Of a stretch of DNA of 64,000 nucleotides, positions 48,778-57,925 are shown piece after piece (the first letter of the stretch is position 1; each line of letters starts with the position of its first letter). Under the pieces are notes generated by a model. That model was not told the DNA's origin, did no database searches, and was given only the letters and a program-made list of their open reading frames with translations. The DNA lies in NCBI GenBank assembly GCA_020851635.1, contig JADZCJ010000121.1, positions 41,399 to 105,398 on the forward strand, given 5' to 3'. Both the position numbers and the translations under genes were made by a program. The stretch comes from Anaerolineae bacterium (lineage in GTDB: Bacteria; Chloroflexota; Anaerolineae; UBA4142; SHND01).

Positions 48778-49568
48778 TATTCTATCCGTCGCGCGTGACC
48801 CCGGGGGGCTACGCCTCTGTCATTTTTTTCGTCCGCTTGGAGCTCGAGTTTTGACGCTGCTGCCGCATCCACGAGCCAATACAATTCGCCCTTTTCCGGC
48901 TGGATCATTTGCGACGGCAAAACATCGGGTTGATACGGACCTTTTAGCACATCCCACAGTATTTGCGCTTTTGCCGCGCCCTCTGCCATGAATGCAACAT
49001 GCCGCGCCGCATTGATCAGGGGGGCGGTGAACGTGACGCGCCATGCTTGCATGACCTCGACATATTGCGCCACGACCCAGCGCGTGGTCTCGCGCAGCGC
49101 GGCGACGCCGGGAAAGAGCGACGCGGTATGCCCATTGTCACCCATCCCCAGCAAAATCAAGTCGAAGACGGGAAGATGCCGCGAGCGAAAAAATCCGGCG
49201 ATTTCCTGTTCGTAGCGTAATGCTTCGAGCGTCGGATCATCCTCGCCGCGAATCCGATGGATGTTTTCGGCGGGCAGCGACGCATGATCAAACCATGTCT
49301 CGCGTGTCATGTGATAGTTGCTCGCCGCGTCGGCGGGGGGCACACAGCGTTCGTCACCAAAAAAGATGTGGACTCCGGACCAGTCCACGCGGGCTTGATA
49401 TTCTCGCGTGGCAAGCCGCGCATAAATCGGTTTCGGTGTGCCTCCGCCTGACAGCGCGAGCGTAAAGCGGCCGCGTTCGGCAATGGCTCGCGCCGCAACA
49501 TCCAGGATGAAATCTGCCGCGCCTTGCACAAAACTCGAATTGTCGGAAAAGACATACAAGTGGGACAT
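48774..49568 (-). CDS. pgl: 6-phosphogluconolactonase
   Basis: A 264-residue lactonase hydrolysing 6-phosphogluconolactone, the step between Zwf and Gnd. Motifs: RFTLALSGGGTPKPIYARL, VDWSGVHIFFGDERCVPP, NIHRIRGED, ILLGMGDNGHTASLFPG and RHVAFMAEGAAKAQIL. ATG 49,568 is chosen as the start; an upstream in-frame codon would add a cysteine-rich leader. It carries the oxidative branch, while rpiA and rpe behind it serve the non-oxidative branch. Repeat copy C lies in the gap to pgi. Confidence 0.95.
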   Translation of the reverse strand: MSHLYVFSDNSSFVQGAADFILDVAARAIAERGRFTLALSGGGTPKPIYARLATREYQARVDWSGVHIFFGDERCVPPADAASNYHMTRETWFDHASLPAENIHRIRGEDDPTLEALRYEQEIAGFFRSRHLPVFDLILLGMGDNGHTASLFPGVAALRETTRWVVAQYVEVMQAWRVTFTAPLINAARHVAFMAEGAAKAQILWDVLKGPYQPDVLPSQMIQPEKGELYWLVDAAAASKLELQADEKNDRGVAPRGHARRIEY

Positions 49569-49623
49569 GCTATGCCTCGCGCAACCCAAATCCGCAGAGC
49601 AGGTTGCGCATTTGAGAATCTGC

Positions 49624-49816
49624 ACTATTCCAACTAACTTGATGAGCTGACAAATTCTGTCTTGACAACTCGGAGGAAAACGCGAATCTGCGCGAATTTG
49701 GGTTAATTTTGATCTTTATTCGTCGTTACGCAAAGCGTAACAATGATTCGTGCCAAGCCGCAGTTTGGCGAAATTCGCGATTCCATGTGTTAGTCAATCA
49801 AGCTACACGGAATAGT
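49624..49816. repeat. ~193-bp palindromic repeat family, copy C
   Basis: Ends ACTATTCC (49,624-49,631) and GGAATAGT (49,809-49,816); the interior matches copies A and B (CGCGAATCTGCGCGAAT, GTTACGC-AAA-GCGTAAC). It abuts the second MITE-like element, and both fill the 339-base gap between pgl and pgi. Confidence 0.9.
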
Positions 49817-49910
49817 AGTGGCAACAACATGAGATTACATAATCAAATATCGAGTTGTATAACTCGCACACCAGCACTCGACTCGACAATTTCATCATGT
49901 TGTTGCACTA
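49816..49910. repeat. MITE-like element, copy 2
   Basis: TAGTGGCAACAACATGA at the left (one base longer than copy 1) and TCATGTTGTTGCACTA at the right (49,895-49,910), TA on both ends. The internal hairpin CGAGTT / AACTCG (49,851-49,856 and 49,861-49,866) matches copy 1 at 21.6 kb. Its right end supplies the TAG stop codon of pgi. Confidence 0.9.
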
Positions 49911-51548
49911 GCTCTTGTCGCGCAGCTGCCGATAGCGCGTGATGAGCGTATTGGTCGAACTGTCGTGCTCGAGAGCGGGGGGCGCGGCGCCGGTCAATTC
50001 GGGAATGATTTTCTTGGCGAGCACTTTGCCGAGCTCGACACCCCATTGGTCGAACGAGTCAATGTTCCAGATCGTGCCTTGCGTAAACACGCTGTGCTCG
50101 TACAAGGCGACGAGCGTTCCCAAAAGCTCGGGCGTCAGTTTTTGCGCCAGAATCACGTTGCTCGGACGATTGCCCTCGAAGGTGCGGTGCGGCACGAGCC
50201 AATCCGGTGTGCCCTCGGCTCGCACCTCTTGCGCCGTCTTGCCGAACGCCAACGCCTCTGCCTGCGCGAACACGTTTGACATCAGGATGTCGTGATGGTC
50301 GCCCAGGGGGTTGAGAGATTGCGCGAAACCGATAAAGTCCACGGGAATCAGTTTTGTTCCTTGATGAATCAGTTGGTAGAACGAATGTTGTCCGTTCGTC
50401 CCCGGCTCACCCCAATAGATGGGACCCGTCTGGTAATCGCTGATAAAATTTCCGTCAAGCGTCACGTGTTTACCATTCGATTCCATGGTGAGCTGCTGCA
50501 AGTAGGCGGGGAAACGTTCGAGATATTGGTCGTATGGCAGCACGGCGACGGTTTGGGCATCAAAGAAATTATTGTACCACACGTTGAGCAAGCCCATCAG
50601 CACGGGCAGATTTTTTTCAAATGGCGCGCCGCGAAAATGTTCGTCCATGGCGTGAAATCCTGCCAGCATGGCGCGGAAATTTTCCGGACCGATCGCCAGC
50701 ATCGTGGAAAGCCCGATTGCGGAATCCATCGAGTAGCGTCCGCCGACCCAATCCCAAAAGCCAAACATGTTTGTCGTGTCAATCCCGAACCGTGACACCT
50801 CGTCGGCGTTTGTCGAAACCGCGACAAAATGTTTCGCAATGGCGTCCTTGTTCCCGGCGCGCGTCAGGAACCATTCGCGCGCGGTGTGCGCATTCGTCAT
50901 TGTTTCGAGAGTGGTAAAGGTCTTGGAGGAAATGATGAACAGAGTTTCATTGGCATCAAGGTCGCGCGTCGCTTCGACAAAGTCGGTGCCGTCCACGTTC
51001 GACACAAAGCGAAAGGTCATATCCCGATCGCTATAGTGTTTTAATGCCTGATAAGCCATGACGGGTCCCAGATCACTGCCGCCGATGCCGATGTTGACCA
51101 CGTTGCGTATTCGTTTTCCGGTCGCGCCCTTCCATTCGCCCGAACGGACGCGATTTGAAAAATCGGACATTTTGTCGAGCACGGCGTGCACCTCGGGAAC
51201 GACGTCCGTGCCGTCCAGCAGAATCTGCTCGGTGCGCGGCGCGCGCAGCGCAATGTGGAGCACGGCGCGATTTTCGGTAAGGTTGATCTTGTCGCCGCGA
51301 AACATCGCATCAATGCGCTCACGCAGTCCGCTCTCGGTCGCGAGATTCAGGAGCAGGCGCAGCGTTTCCCCTGTGATGCGATTCTTGGAATAGTCGAGAT
51401 ACAAGCCCACATTCTCTGTCGCAAAGCGTTCGCCGCGAGTCGGGTCTTGGGCAAACAATTCTTTGAGCGTAAGGTGTTGGACCTGCGCGTGATGTGATGC
51501 AAGAGCTTGCCATGCAGCACGTTGGGTGATAGAAGCTTTATTTGTCAT
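49908..51548 (-). CDS. pgi: Glucose-6-phosphate isomerase
   Basis: A 546-residue isomerase linking glucose 6-phosphate and fructose 6-phosphate. Motifs: [55 protein letters not shown], the catalytic region [34 protein letters not shown] and [15 protein letters not shown]. The length fits the E. coli-type enzyme. ATG 51,548 gives the family start; the frame is open upstream but without similarity. The TAG stop is provided by the MITE-like element, close to the normal end (RYRQLRDKS). Confidence 0.96.
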   Translation of the reverse strand: MTNKASITQRAAWQALASHHAQVQHLTLKELFAQDPTRGERFATENVGLYLDYSKNRITGETLRLLLNLATESGLRERIDAMFRGDKINLTENRAVLHIALRAPRTEQILLDGTDVVPEVHAVLDKMSDFSNRVRSGEWKGATGKRIRNVVNIGIGGSDLGPVMAYQALKHYSDRDMTFRFVSNVDGTDFVEATRDLDANETLFIISSKTFTTLETMTNAHTAREWFLTRAGNKDAIAKHFVAVSTNADEVSRFGIDTTNMFGFWDWVGGRYSMDSAIGLSTMLAIGPENFRAMLAGFHAMDEHFRGAPFEKNLPVLMGLLNVWYNNFFDAQTVAVLPYDQYLERFPAYLQQLTMESNGKHVTLDGNFISDYQTGPIYWGEPGTNGQHSFYQLIHQGTKLIPVDFIGFAQSLNPLGDHHDILMSNVFAQAEALAFGKTAQEVRAEGTPDWLVPHRTFEGNRPSNVILAQKLTPELLGTLVALYEHSVFTQGTIWNIDSFDQWGVELGKVLAKKIIPELTGAAPPALEHDSSTNTLITRYRQLRDKS

Positions 51549-51876
51549 TGCAGCGCCTTTGTGTTGGCTTGCGGCACGCCTATCCGTTCGTCCCTCGATG
51601 CGGCGAACGGGTCTGCTGTCCGTAGATTGTCGCGCGCCCGGCGTATGTCGCCGTGATTTCGCGCTCGATATCGTTGCGCGCCATTTTTTGAAAATGCTCC
51701 GCGCCGCCCGGTCCGCGGCACGGTACCCCTCTCGGGTTATACCACCTATTGTATCGCGTTTGGGCGTGGGGTCTAGACCGTCGCGTCCGGACGCAAGCGC
51801 TTTGAAAAGCGGATCGGGGCGCTCTACGGTCTGGATGGAAACAGGCGAGAGCAAAGCTCGCACCCGCACGCGTTTG
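51549..51876. other. Gene-free region upstream of pgi
   Basis: 328 bases without a convincing gene. It has the palindromes GGTCTAGACC (51,770-51,779) and GCGTCCGGACGC (51,784-51,795), and a weak minus-strand promoter candidate for pgi, TAGACC (complement of 51,770-51,775) and TACAAT (complement of 51,748-51,753) with a 16-base spacer. Confidence 0.45.
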
Positions 51877-52190
51877 CTAATGGTTGTCTACGGGCATCGG
51901 GCCGATGACTCGGGCGTGACGCTCGGTCCGGCTTGGCATCAGTCCACCTGCATCTACATAGCCGGCGTTCAGCCAGTGTTCGGCAGGCACCAAGTCTTTT
52001 TCCGCCAAGTGTGTATGAATCAGGTCCGGCGCATGAAAATCGGGTGTCGTGGAGGGCGTGGCAGGACATGCGTACGCAGGTGGGGCGTCTCTTTGTCGCA
52101 GGTTTCGGTGAGATGGACTTTGTAGCCCGTCCACGTGGTGGCGTTCTTGACGCTGTAGCGGGCCTTAACGTCATGGGGTGTGTTAAGCAT
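51877..52190 (-). pseudogene. Remnant of an IS1182-type transposase gene (frameshifted)
   Basis: Two minus-strand reading frames together give a typical fragment of an IS1182-family DDE transposase: TPHDVKARYSVKNATTWTGYKVHLTETCDKETPHL in one frame, then, after a frameshift near 52,060, TPSTTPDFHAPDLIHTHLAEKDLVPAEHWLNAGYVDAGGLM. Only the middle of the protein is left; both ends are missing. It marks the left edge of the low-GC cassette. Confidence 0.82.
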
Positions 52191-52547
52191 TTGCGTCGTT
52201 GGTGACAAATGCACTTCTGAACAAATATTCTATTGATTTTTGCAATTGTGATTGTATAATCAATCAAATTGTGAACAATAAACAGTTGACTGTTGACAAT
52301 TTTATGTAAAGTGATTCTATTATTCTTCAGAAGGATTGATCTTGGACAGCCAAATCGAGATCTTGGGTTTTCTAAAGCCAGAAAGATCTGAATGTCCAGG
52401 ACCTTTTCTGAGCTGGACTTTATCCATTGACGAATTAGCGAATGCAATATTCATCGGATTTAGAAGCGATTTCTACCCATTCCGACGGATTTCACCTCGA
52501 AAACCTGATCGTCCTTTATACCTATTTCCCCGAGGGTTTTTGACCAA
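52191..52547. other. AT-rich gene-free leader of the GntR gene
   Basis: 357 bases of lower-GC DNA between the transposase remnant and the GntR gene, holding the promoter at 52,233-52,260 and TTGACTGTTGACAATT near 52,283. A short open frame from TTG 52,336 (76 codons) looks fortuitous. No binding site could be named. Confidence 0.5.
52233..52260 (+). promoter_or_regulatory. Promoter candidate upstream of the GntR regulator
   Basis: TTGATT (52,233-52,238), a 16-base spacer and a perfect TATAAT (52,255-52,260). It would give a leader of about 280 bases. Confidence 0.6.
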
Positions 52548-53306
52548 ATGGACAAAGCCCATCTGAGCATCTATATGAGTGATGCCATACTTGCAAACAT
52601 CCAATCTTCAAAATCCGAGAATGATAATCTTTTGGGATTACCTACCATTGCATCACGCACTCTTACTGAAGATGTAATCACCCGATTACGTCAGGCAATC
52701 TTGAACGGACAGCTCCCTCCCAGTGCTCGCTTACGAGAACAAGTGTTGGCAAAGACTATGGGTATCAGCCGCGGTCCAATACGACAAGCATTAATTCAGC
52801 TCGAACATGAGGGGCTTGTCATCATTAACCCATTTCGTGGAGCATATGTAGCACGCTTGACGAGAGCAGACCTAGATGAAGTATATAGCTTGCGCCTTGC
52901 ACTCGAGCGGCTCGCGATTGAGCGCGCGGCGAACAGAATAACTCAAGTTGAACTGGATGAAATGGACACAATCATCCAGGAGATGAATAAAGTGGCGGAT
53001 GGAGTTGTCAGTGAACGTGAGACAGCAAACCTTGATGTACAATTCCATGAAATCATTTACCGCGCAGCTGAGCACCAACGTCTTTATGAATGCTGGAACC
53101 AGCTCAAGACCCAAATTCATATCCTCCTCCTCATGCGAAATGTCTCAAATGTGGATTTCCGAGAAATGGTTGTAAAAAGTCATCAAGAAATACTTAAAGC
53201 CCTTTCCAATCGAGATACGAGCAAAGCAGTCACGCTGATCGAAGAGCACATCACAACATCCTATAAACGTGTAGTCGAAGGTTATCAACAAAACAACAGG
53301 AAATAG
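52548..53306 (+). CDS. GntR-family regulator, FadR/FCD subfamily
   Basis: A 252-residue regulator. The N-terminal winged helix is LTEDVITRLRQAILNGQLPPSARLREQVLAKTMGISRGPIRQALIQLEHEGLVIINPFRGAYVARLT; the C-terminal helical FCD domain (DLDEVYSLRLALERLAIERAAN, VQFHEIIYRAAEHQRLYECW, KSHQEILKALSNRDTSKAVTLIEEHI) holds the usual metal/effector histidines. Such regulators respond to carboxylic or sugar acids. It is the first gene of the cassette and probably controls the adjacent importer. ATG 52,575 is an alternative start. Confidence 0.92.
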   Translation: MDKAHLSIYMSDAILANIQSSKSENDNLLGLPTIASRTLTEDVITRLRQAILNGQLPPSARLREQVLAKTMGISRGPIRQALIQLEHEGLVIINPFRGAYVARLTRADLDEVYSLRLALERLAIERAANRITQVELDEMDTIIQEMNKVADGVVSERETANLDVQFHEIIYRAAEHQRLYECWNQLKTQIHILLLMRNVSNVDFREMVVKSHQEILKALSNRDTSKAVTLIEEHITTSYKRVVEGYQQNNRK

Positions 53307-53400
53307 GGTAAAAAAAAGAATAGCACGAGGAGGCGCCTATTGACACATAAGAATTGATCGTTGACATAATGGAACTAATAGAATTGAGAGGAGAATAAAG

Positions 53401-54780
53401 ATGCCAACGGAACAGCCGTCAAAGCAATTAAACCGTCGGGAGATGCTCAAACTTTCAGGGACGGCAATAGGCGCAGCAGTAATCGCGGGCTGTGCGCCGA
53501 TGCCAGCTTCTGCACCGCTGCCCACACAACCCAGTGGCGCACAAACACCTGCGGTGCAAGTTCCAAATGTGCTAAAGGGTGCGACCATTAACTTTATGGG
53601 CTACTCGTTCTTTGTGCCCCGAATGAACGAAATCCTACAGAGTTTCGCTCTCGATTGGGCAACACAAAACAACGTCAAGTTCAATTTATCATTGGTCAGC
53701 ACCACAGACCTCAACACCCGTGTTGCAACCGCGATTGAGACAAAACAGGGGCCAACACTGGTACAATTCACCCAGCCGCCCGCCAGCATTGCCTCCGGCT
53801 TGGTCGATCTGAGCGATCTGGCCATGGAACTCGGGGAACAACAAGAGGGGTGGTATCCTGTTGCCCCAGCCGTAGCGACCGTGGATGGTAAATGGCACGC
53901 CATTCCTATGGGTTCGCACACCCCTGTATTTGCTTATCGTGAGGATTGGTTCAAAGAAGCCGGCATCGAAAGATTTCCAGATACGTGGGACGAATTTTAT
54001 GAAGCTGGAAAAAAGATGAAAGCCGCGGGGCGCCCTTTTGGCTTTGTCTTTGGTGGACAGCAGACCCCCTTTGACGGATTGGCACATGCGCTGGTTCTTT
54101 TGTGGTCTTTCGGAGGAAAAGAGTTCCTGCCCGACGGCACAGTCGCACTCGACTCGCCCGAGACTTTGACAGCGCTTGATTTTGCAATCAAGTTGCAAAA
54201 GGATGCTAACGATCCGGGAGCAACGGCATACAACGACGCCTCCAACAATCAAGGTTTTTTGGCAGGGACCATCTCGGCAACGATGAATGTCAATACCATT
54301 TATCTGCCCGCCCTGACAAACAACCCAGACGTGGCGCGTGTGATGAATCACGCGCTTCCACCTGCGGGACCTGCTGGTCGTTTTGCATACCAGGGGTTCC
54401 CCTTCATGGGTATTCTGAATCATGCCCAAGGAATTGACCGTGAAGCAGCGCTCGCTTTTATGACCGACTTTTTCGCGGTACAGAATTACGCCCAGTGGAT
54501 TAAAGAAGGAAGGGGGTATCTCATTCCGCTCGCGCCGATCTTTGAGAATCTTCCTATCTGGGACCAAGATCCCAAATTAGCGATCATGCGCGAAGTTGGA
54601 AAACTCGCACGGTGGGGCGGTTATGCAGTTCCCTCACCAACCAAACTCTCATCCGTCATGGTTGGCCAGTTTACTACCGCAAAGTTATTCCAGAATGCGG
54701 CCACAACTGGCAATGCGAGACAAGCACTTGACGAAACACTCGCAGAGATCGAGAATTTACGCAAGCAGGTTGGCGGTTAG
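53401..54780 (+). CDS. ABC importer substrate-binding lipoprotein (low-GC cassette)
   Basis: A 459-residue family 1 extracellular solute-binding protein. The leader has LNRREMLKLSGTAIGAAVIAG followed by lipobox AGC, so a lipid-anchored exported protein is predicted. Binding-domain features: FAYREDWFKEAGIERFPDTWDEFYEAGKKMKAAG and DREAALAFMTDFFAVQNYAQWIK. The ligand is unknown; the nearby hydroxyacid dehydrogenase and RidA suggest a hydroxy or amino acid derivative or a sugar acid. A ribosome site GAGAGGAG precedes ATG 53,401. Confidence 0.92.
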   Translation: MPTEQPSKQLNRREMLKLSGTAIGAAVIAGCAPMPASAPLPTQPSGAQTPAVQVPNVLKGATINFMGYSFFVPRMNEILQSFALDWATQNNVKFNLSLVSTTDLNTRVATAIETKQGPTLVQFTQPPASIASGLVDLSDLAMELGEQQEGWYPVAPAVATVDGKWHAIPMGSHTPVFAYREDWFKEAGIERFPDTWDEFYEAGKKMKAAGRPFGFVFGGQQTPFDGLAHALVLLWSFGGKEFLPDGTVALDSPETLTALDFAIKLQKDANDPGATAYNDASNNQGFLAGTISATMNVNTIYLPALTNNPDVARVMNHALPPAGPAGRFAYQGFPFMGILNHAQGIDREAALAFMTDFFAVQNYAQWIKEGRGYLIPLAPIFENLPIWDQDPKLAIMREVGKLARWGGYAVPSPTKLSSVMVGQFTTAKLFQNAATTGNARQALDETLAEIENLRKQVGG

Positions 54781-54840
54781 CAAGTCGCCATTTTTTCCTC
54801 GATACCCGTCCGCGTCTCCGCAGGGGCATTACACACTAAA

Positions 54841-55812
54841 ATGTGGGACGCGGCGGGTATCACAAAAACGCCGAACATGTCTGTTGCCCAAGTTAAGGAT
54901 GCACAATCAGCGATGCCCGCCCGTAGATGGAGGGATCGAATAGAAAATGAGGGCCCACTTGGGTTTCTCATGGTCAGCCCCGCAGTTTTGTTTCTATTGT
55001 TCATGCTCGGGTATCCTTTTGTGCTCGCGATCTACCTAAGTTTAACAGACAAACGAATTGGCGCGGACCCCAACTTTGTGGGTCTGAACAATTTCATTCT
55101 TCTCGCAGAAACGCCGCGTTTTTGGCGGGCCGTCCAAAATTCACTCGTATATACAGGTCTGGCATTAATTCTCAAATTCTTTGGTGGGCTCGGATTGGCG
55201 CTTTTGTTGAACCGACAATTTGTCGGTCAACGGTTATCTCGCGCTATTTTCTTGTTGCCCTGGATCGCGCCGACGGTTTTCAGCACTTTGGCTTGGTGGT
55301 GGATGTTTGACCCCTCCTTTGGGGTGGTGAATGTCTTGCTCAAGCGCATGGGGATTGTTCAATCAAACATTCCGTTCTTGGTTGATCCAAACCTAGCCAT
55401 GGCTTTGCTCATCTTTGTAAATGCATGGCGCGGGATTCCATTTTTTGCGATCGTCTTTCTTGCCGCCATGCAAACGGTGTCGCAAGAGCTACTGGATGCA
55501 AGCAAAATTGACGGCGCCAGCGGGTGGCAAATGCTCTGGAAAGTAATTCTGCCTTTGATCATGCCGGTTGTCTTGATTGTCATGTTAATTTCGACAATTG
55601 GCACAATTTCTGATTTTGAGCTTCCCTTTTTGTTGACTCGGGGTGGACCGGCGGATGCAACTCTTGTATTTGGCATCTTGACGTACAATTACTCGCTGGA
55701 ATCCGGTCTGTATGGGCTGGGAACATCTGTCACTGTAACAATGTTCCCATTGCTTGCGCTGCTCGTAATCTGGACCTTGACCGAAATTCGAAGGGACGAT
55801 AAGGTAAGGTGA
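54841..55812 (+). CDS. ABC importer permease, MalF type (low-GC cassette)
   Basis: A 323-residue permease. Helix 1 is LGFLMVSPAVLFLLFMLGYPFVLAIYLSLTD; the EAA loop is ELLDASKIDGASGWQMLWKVILPLIMPV. Start uncertain: ATG 54,841 has no ribosome site, and ATG 54,877 or 54,913 would shorten the cytoplasmic leader. It is 60 bases after the binding-protein stop and overlaps the next permease at GTGATG (55,809-55,814). Confidence 0.9.
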   Translation: MWDAAGITKTPNMSVAQVKDAQSAMPARRWRDRIENEGPLGFLMVSPAVLFLLFMLGYPFVLAIYLSLTDKRIGADPNFVGLNNFILLAETPRFWRAVQNSLVYTGLALILKFFGGLGLALLLNRQFVGQRLSRAIFLLPWIAPTVFSTLAWWWMFDPSFGVVNVLLKRMGIVQSNIPFLVDPNLAMALLIFVNAWRGIPFFAIVFLAAMQTVSQELLDASKIDGASGWQMLWKVILPLIMPVVLIVMLISTIGTISDFELPFLLTRGGPADATLVFGILTYNYSLESGLYGLGTSVTVTMFPLLALLVIWTLTEIRRDDKVR

Positions 55813-56663
55813 TGACTCAATCCAAACTTGCGCTCTGGTTCCGAACGGGGATTAGTCTCTATGCTCCAGTAATCATTGCTCTCCTCATTACGCTTTTTCC
55901 CTTTTATTGGATGTTCATTACCTCGCTCAAGGATAGCAGGGAGATTTTTAATTTGCAGGGACCGATCTTGTTTGTTCAGAACCCAACTCTTGACAATTAC
56001 AAGTATTTGTTCGAGTCAACGTTATTCTCGCATTGGATGATAAACAGCGTCGTAATTGCGAGTATCACAACAGTTTTCTCCGTCTTTGTGTCTATCATTG
56101 CCGGTTATGCCATAGCCCGTCTGCGATTTCGCGGAGCTTCGCTTCTTGCTATTCTGATTTTTATCACGTATTTGGTTCCAAAGACATTATTGTTTATCCC
56201 ATTGGCCCAGGTCTTGAGCCAGCTGCAAATTTTGGGCGAGCCCGCTACGCTTCTGCTGACTTATCCCACGTTTCTCATTCCTTTTTGCACGTGGCTTCTC
56301 ACAGGTTATTTTCGCACTATCCCAAATGATCTTGAGGAATGTGCGAGGATTGATGGTTGTACACGTGTGGGAGCTATGGCCCGAATAACATTGCCTCTCG
56401 CAATACCGGGAATACTTACAGCCGCGATTTTTTCATTTACCCTCTCTTGGAACGACCTGCTTTATTCGCTCGCATTTGTTAACGGCGATGCCAACAAGAC
56501 TCTGCCGCTGGGCGCGACAAGTTCCCTAATGGTGAATGATTATTTCTTTTGGGGACCTCTCATGGCAGCCTCGGTTCTTGCTTCGATACCTGTGGCAATT
56601 CTTTACTTTTTCTTTGTAGATCTTTACGTTGGCGGTTTGACCGCGGGGGCTGTCAAAGGATAA
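55812..56663 (+). CDS. ABC importer permease, MalG type (low-GC cassette)
   Basis: A 283-residue permease with helices such as ISLYAPVIIALLITLFPFYWMFITSL and ILIFITYLVPKTLLFIPLAQVL, and the EAA loop DLEECARIDGCTRVGAMARITLPLAIPG. GTG 55,809 is an alternative start one codon earlier. No ATPase gene follows. Its G+C content and lack of CGCG-rich codons match its cassette neighbours, not the genes outside. Confidence 0.92.
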   Translation: MTQSKLALWFRTGISLYAPVIIALLITLFPFYWMFITSLKDSREIFNLQGPILFVQNPTLDNYKYLFESTLFSHWMINSVVIASITTVFSVFVSIIAGYAIARLRFRGASLLAILIFITYLVPKTLLFIPLAQVLSQLQILGEPATLLLTYPTFLIPFCTWLLTGYFRTIPNDLEECARIDGCTRVGAMARITLPLAIPGILTAAIFSFTLSWNDLLYSLAFVNGDANKTLPLGATSSLMVNDYFFWGPLMAASVLASIPVAILYFFFVDLYVGGLTAGAVKG

Positions 56664-56803
56664 GGGTCAATCATTCATCCCTCATTGAGCGTTTTTTTCT
56701 CATTCAGCAGGTAGATGATCACACGCCTTCGGCAAGAAGGGGAAGCATCATTAATGAATGCGGGCGGTTTTCACCGCGCTGCAGAGTAGAAGAAATAATC
56801 ACT

Positions 56804-57877
56804 ATGACAAGATGGGCGGCTCTCGAACGCAGTAAAATCATCCGGCTAAATGCGCGCCTGATGCCCGTCTACTCGGATGAGGCAAGACTTTATCAGAAAT
56901 ATCACCTCAACCCTCTCCAGGTAGAGGCGGCGACACCAGATGAATTAATTCCACTCCTCGCAGACTGCGACGGACTGTTTGCCGTTTCGGTAAAGCTGCC
57001 CGAAGCCGTGATACTAAATCTCACTCGATGCCAAATCATTTCACGTCTGGGAACAGGCACAGATCGGATTGACATTGCGGCTGCCGAACGGCAAGGAATT
57101 GTAGTCGCGAATGTACCCGAGTTCTGCACAGAGGAGATGGCTGATCATACTATGGCAATGTTGCTATCATTGATTCGACGATTGCCTCAAATGTCACGCC
57201 ACCTACTTTCCGGCGAATATGCCCAAGCACGCGAGGAAGAAATTCGAATTCCGCGTATATCTGGTCTTGTGCTAGGGCTTGTCGGATTTGGCGCGAGTGC
57301 GCGGGCAGTGGCGCGCCGCGCCCAAAGCTTTGGTCTGAATGTAATTGCAACTCGACGAAGGATGGATGTGTCGCGTGAAGAGATGGATTTATTGGGCGTG
57401 AAGCTTGTCGATTTGGGTACGTTGCTTGCTCAATCTGATATAGTTTCTCTGCATCTGCCCCTGACATCAGAAACCTATCAACTCCTCGACGCAAATCGCC
57501 TACGGCAGATGAAACGAGGTGCCTACTTGCTCAACACGGCTCGCGGCGCGCTTGTTGACGAGACTGCGTTAGCCGAGCTACTTGAGGAAGGATACCTTGG
57601 GGGAGCAGGGCTTGATACATTCAAAGATATAGAGATCTTTGTGGAAAACCCTGCACCGCCAAAACACCCGCTCACCGCACTAGAAAATGTGATTCTGACA
57701 CCACACGTAAGTGGGCTCTCGGCGGCAGCGATGGAGCAAGTCCATAGAACTGGGATCGAGAACTTGGCGGCTGTGTTATCCGGTTACTGGCCCGCGCCCG
57801 GGAATATTGTTAACCCGCGAGTTACACCCCGTATCCCGTTGGCGCCATACGAACCCGAGTTATTTGCGATGGATTAA
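56804..57877 (+). CDS. D-2-hydroxyacid dehydrogenase family protein (low-GC cassette)
   Basis: A 357-residue NAD-dependent D-2-hydroxyacid dehydrogenase. Motifs: IISRLGTGTDRIDIAAAERQG, ADHTMAMLLSLIRRL, the Rossmann loop LGLVGFGASARAVARRAQSFG, LLNTARGALVDETALAELL (catalytic Arg) and ILTPHVSGLSAAAMEQ (catalytic His). Similar to phosphoglycerate-dehydrogenase-like enzymes, but too short for SerA with an ACT domain. ATG 56,804 lies after a 140-base gap. Substrate unknown; it likely oxidises or reduces an imported hydroxy/keto acid. Confidence 0.9.
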   Translation: MTRWAALERSKIIRLNARLMPVYSDEARLYQKYHLNPLQVEAATPDELIPLLADCDGLFAVSVKLPEAVILNLTRCQIISRLGTGTDRIDIAAAERQGIVVANVPEFCTEEMADHTMAMLLSLIRRLPQMSRHLLSGEYAQAREEEIRIPRISGLVLGLVGFGASARAVARRAQSFGLNVIATRRRMDVSREEMDLLGVKLVDLGTLLAQSDIVSLHLPLTSETYQLLDANRLRQMKRGAYLLNTARGALVDETALAELLEEGYLGGAGLDTFKDIEIFVENPAPPKHPLTALENVILTPHVSGLSAAAMEQVHRTGIENLAAVLSGYWPAPGNIVNPRVTPRIPLAPYEPELFAMD

Positions 57878-57925
57878 TGTTTCCAGAGCGTAAACTCGAT
57901 TTGAAATTTCACTGGAGATTCGACC

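Noticed and set aside
51549..51869. N-terminal extension of pgi by 107 codons
   Set aside because: No similarity to Pgi; ATG 51,548 gives the family start.
52336..52566. A 76-codon frame from TTG before the GntR gene
   Set aside because: No similarity, overlaps the GntR start, and looks fortuitous.
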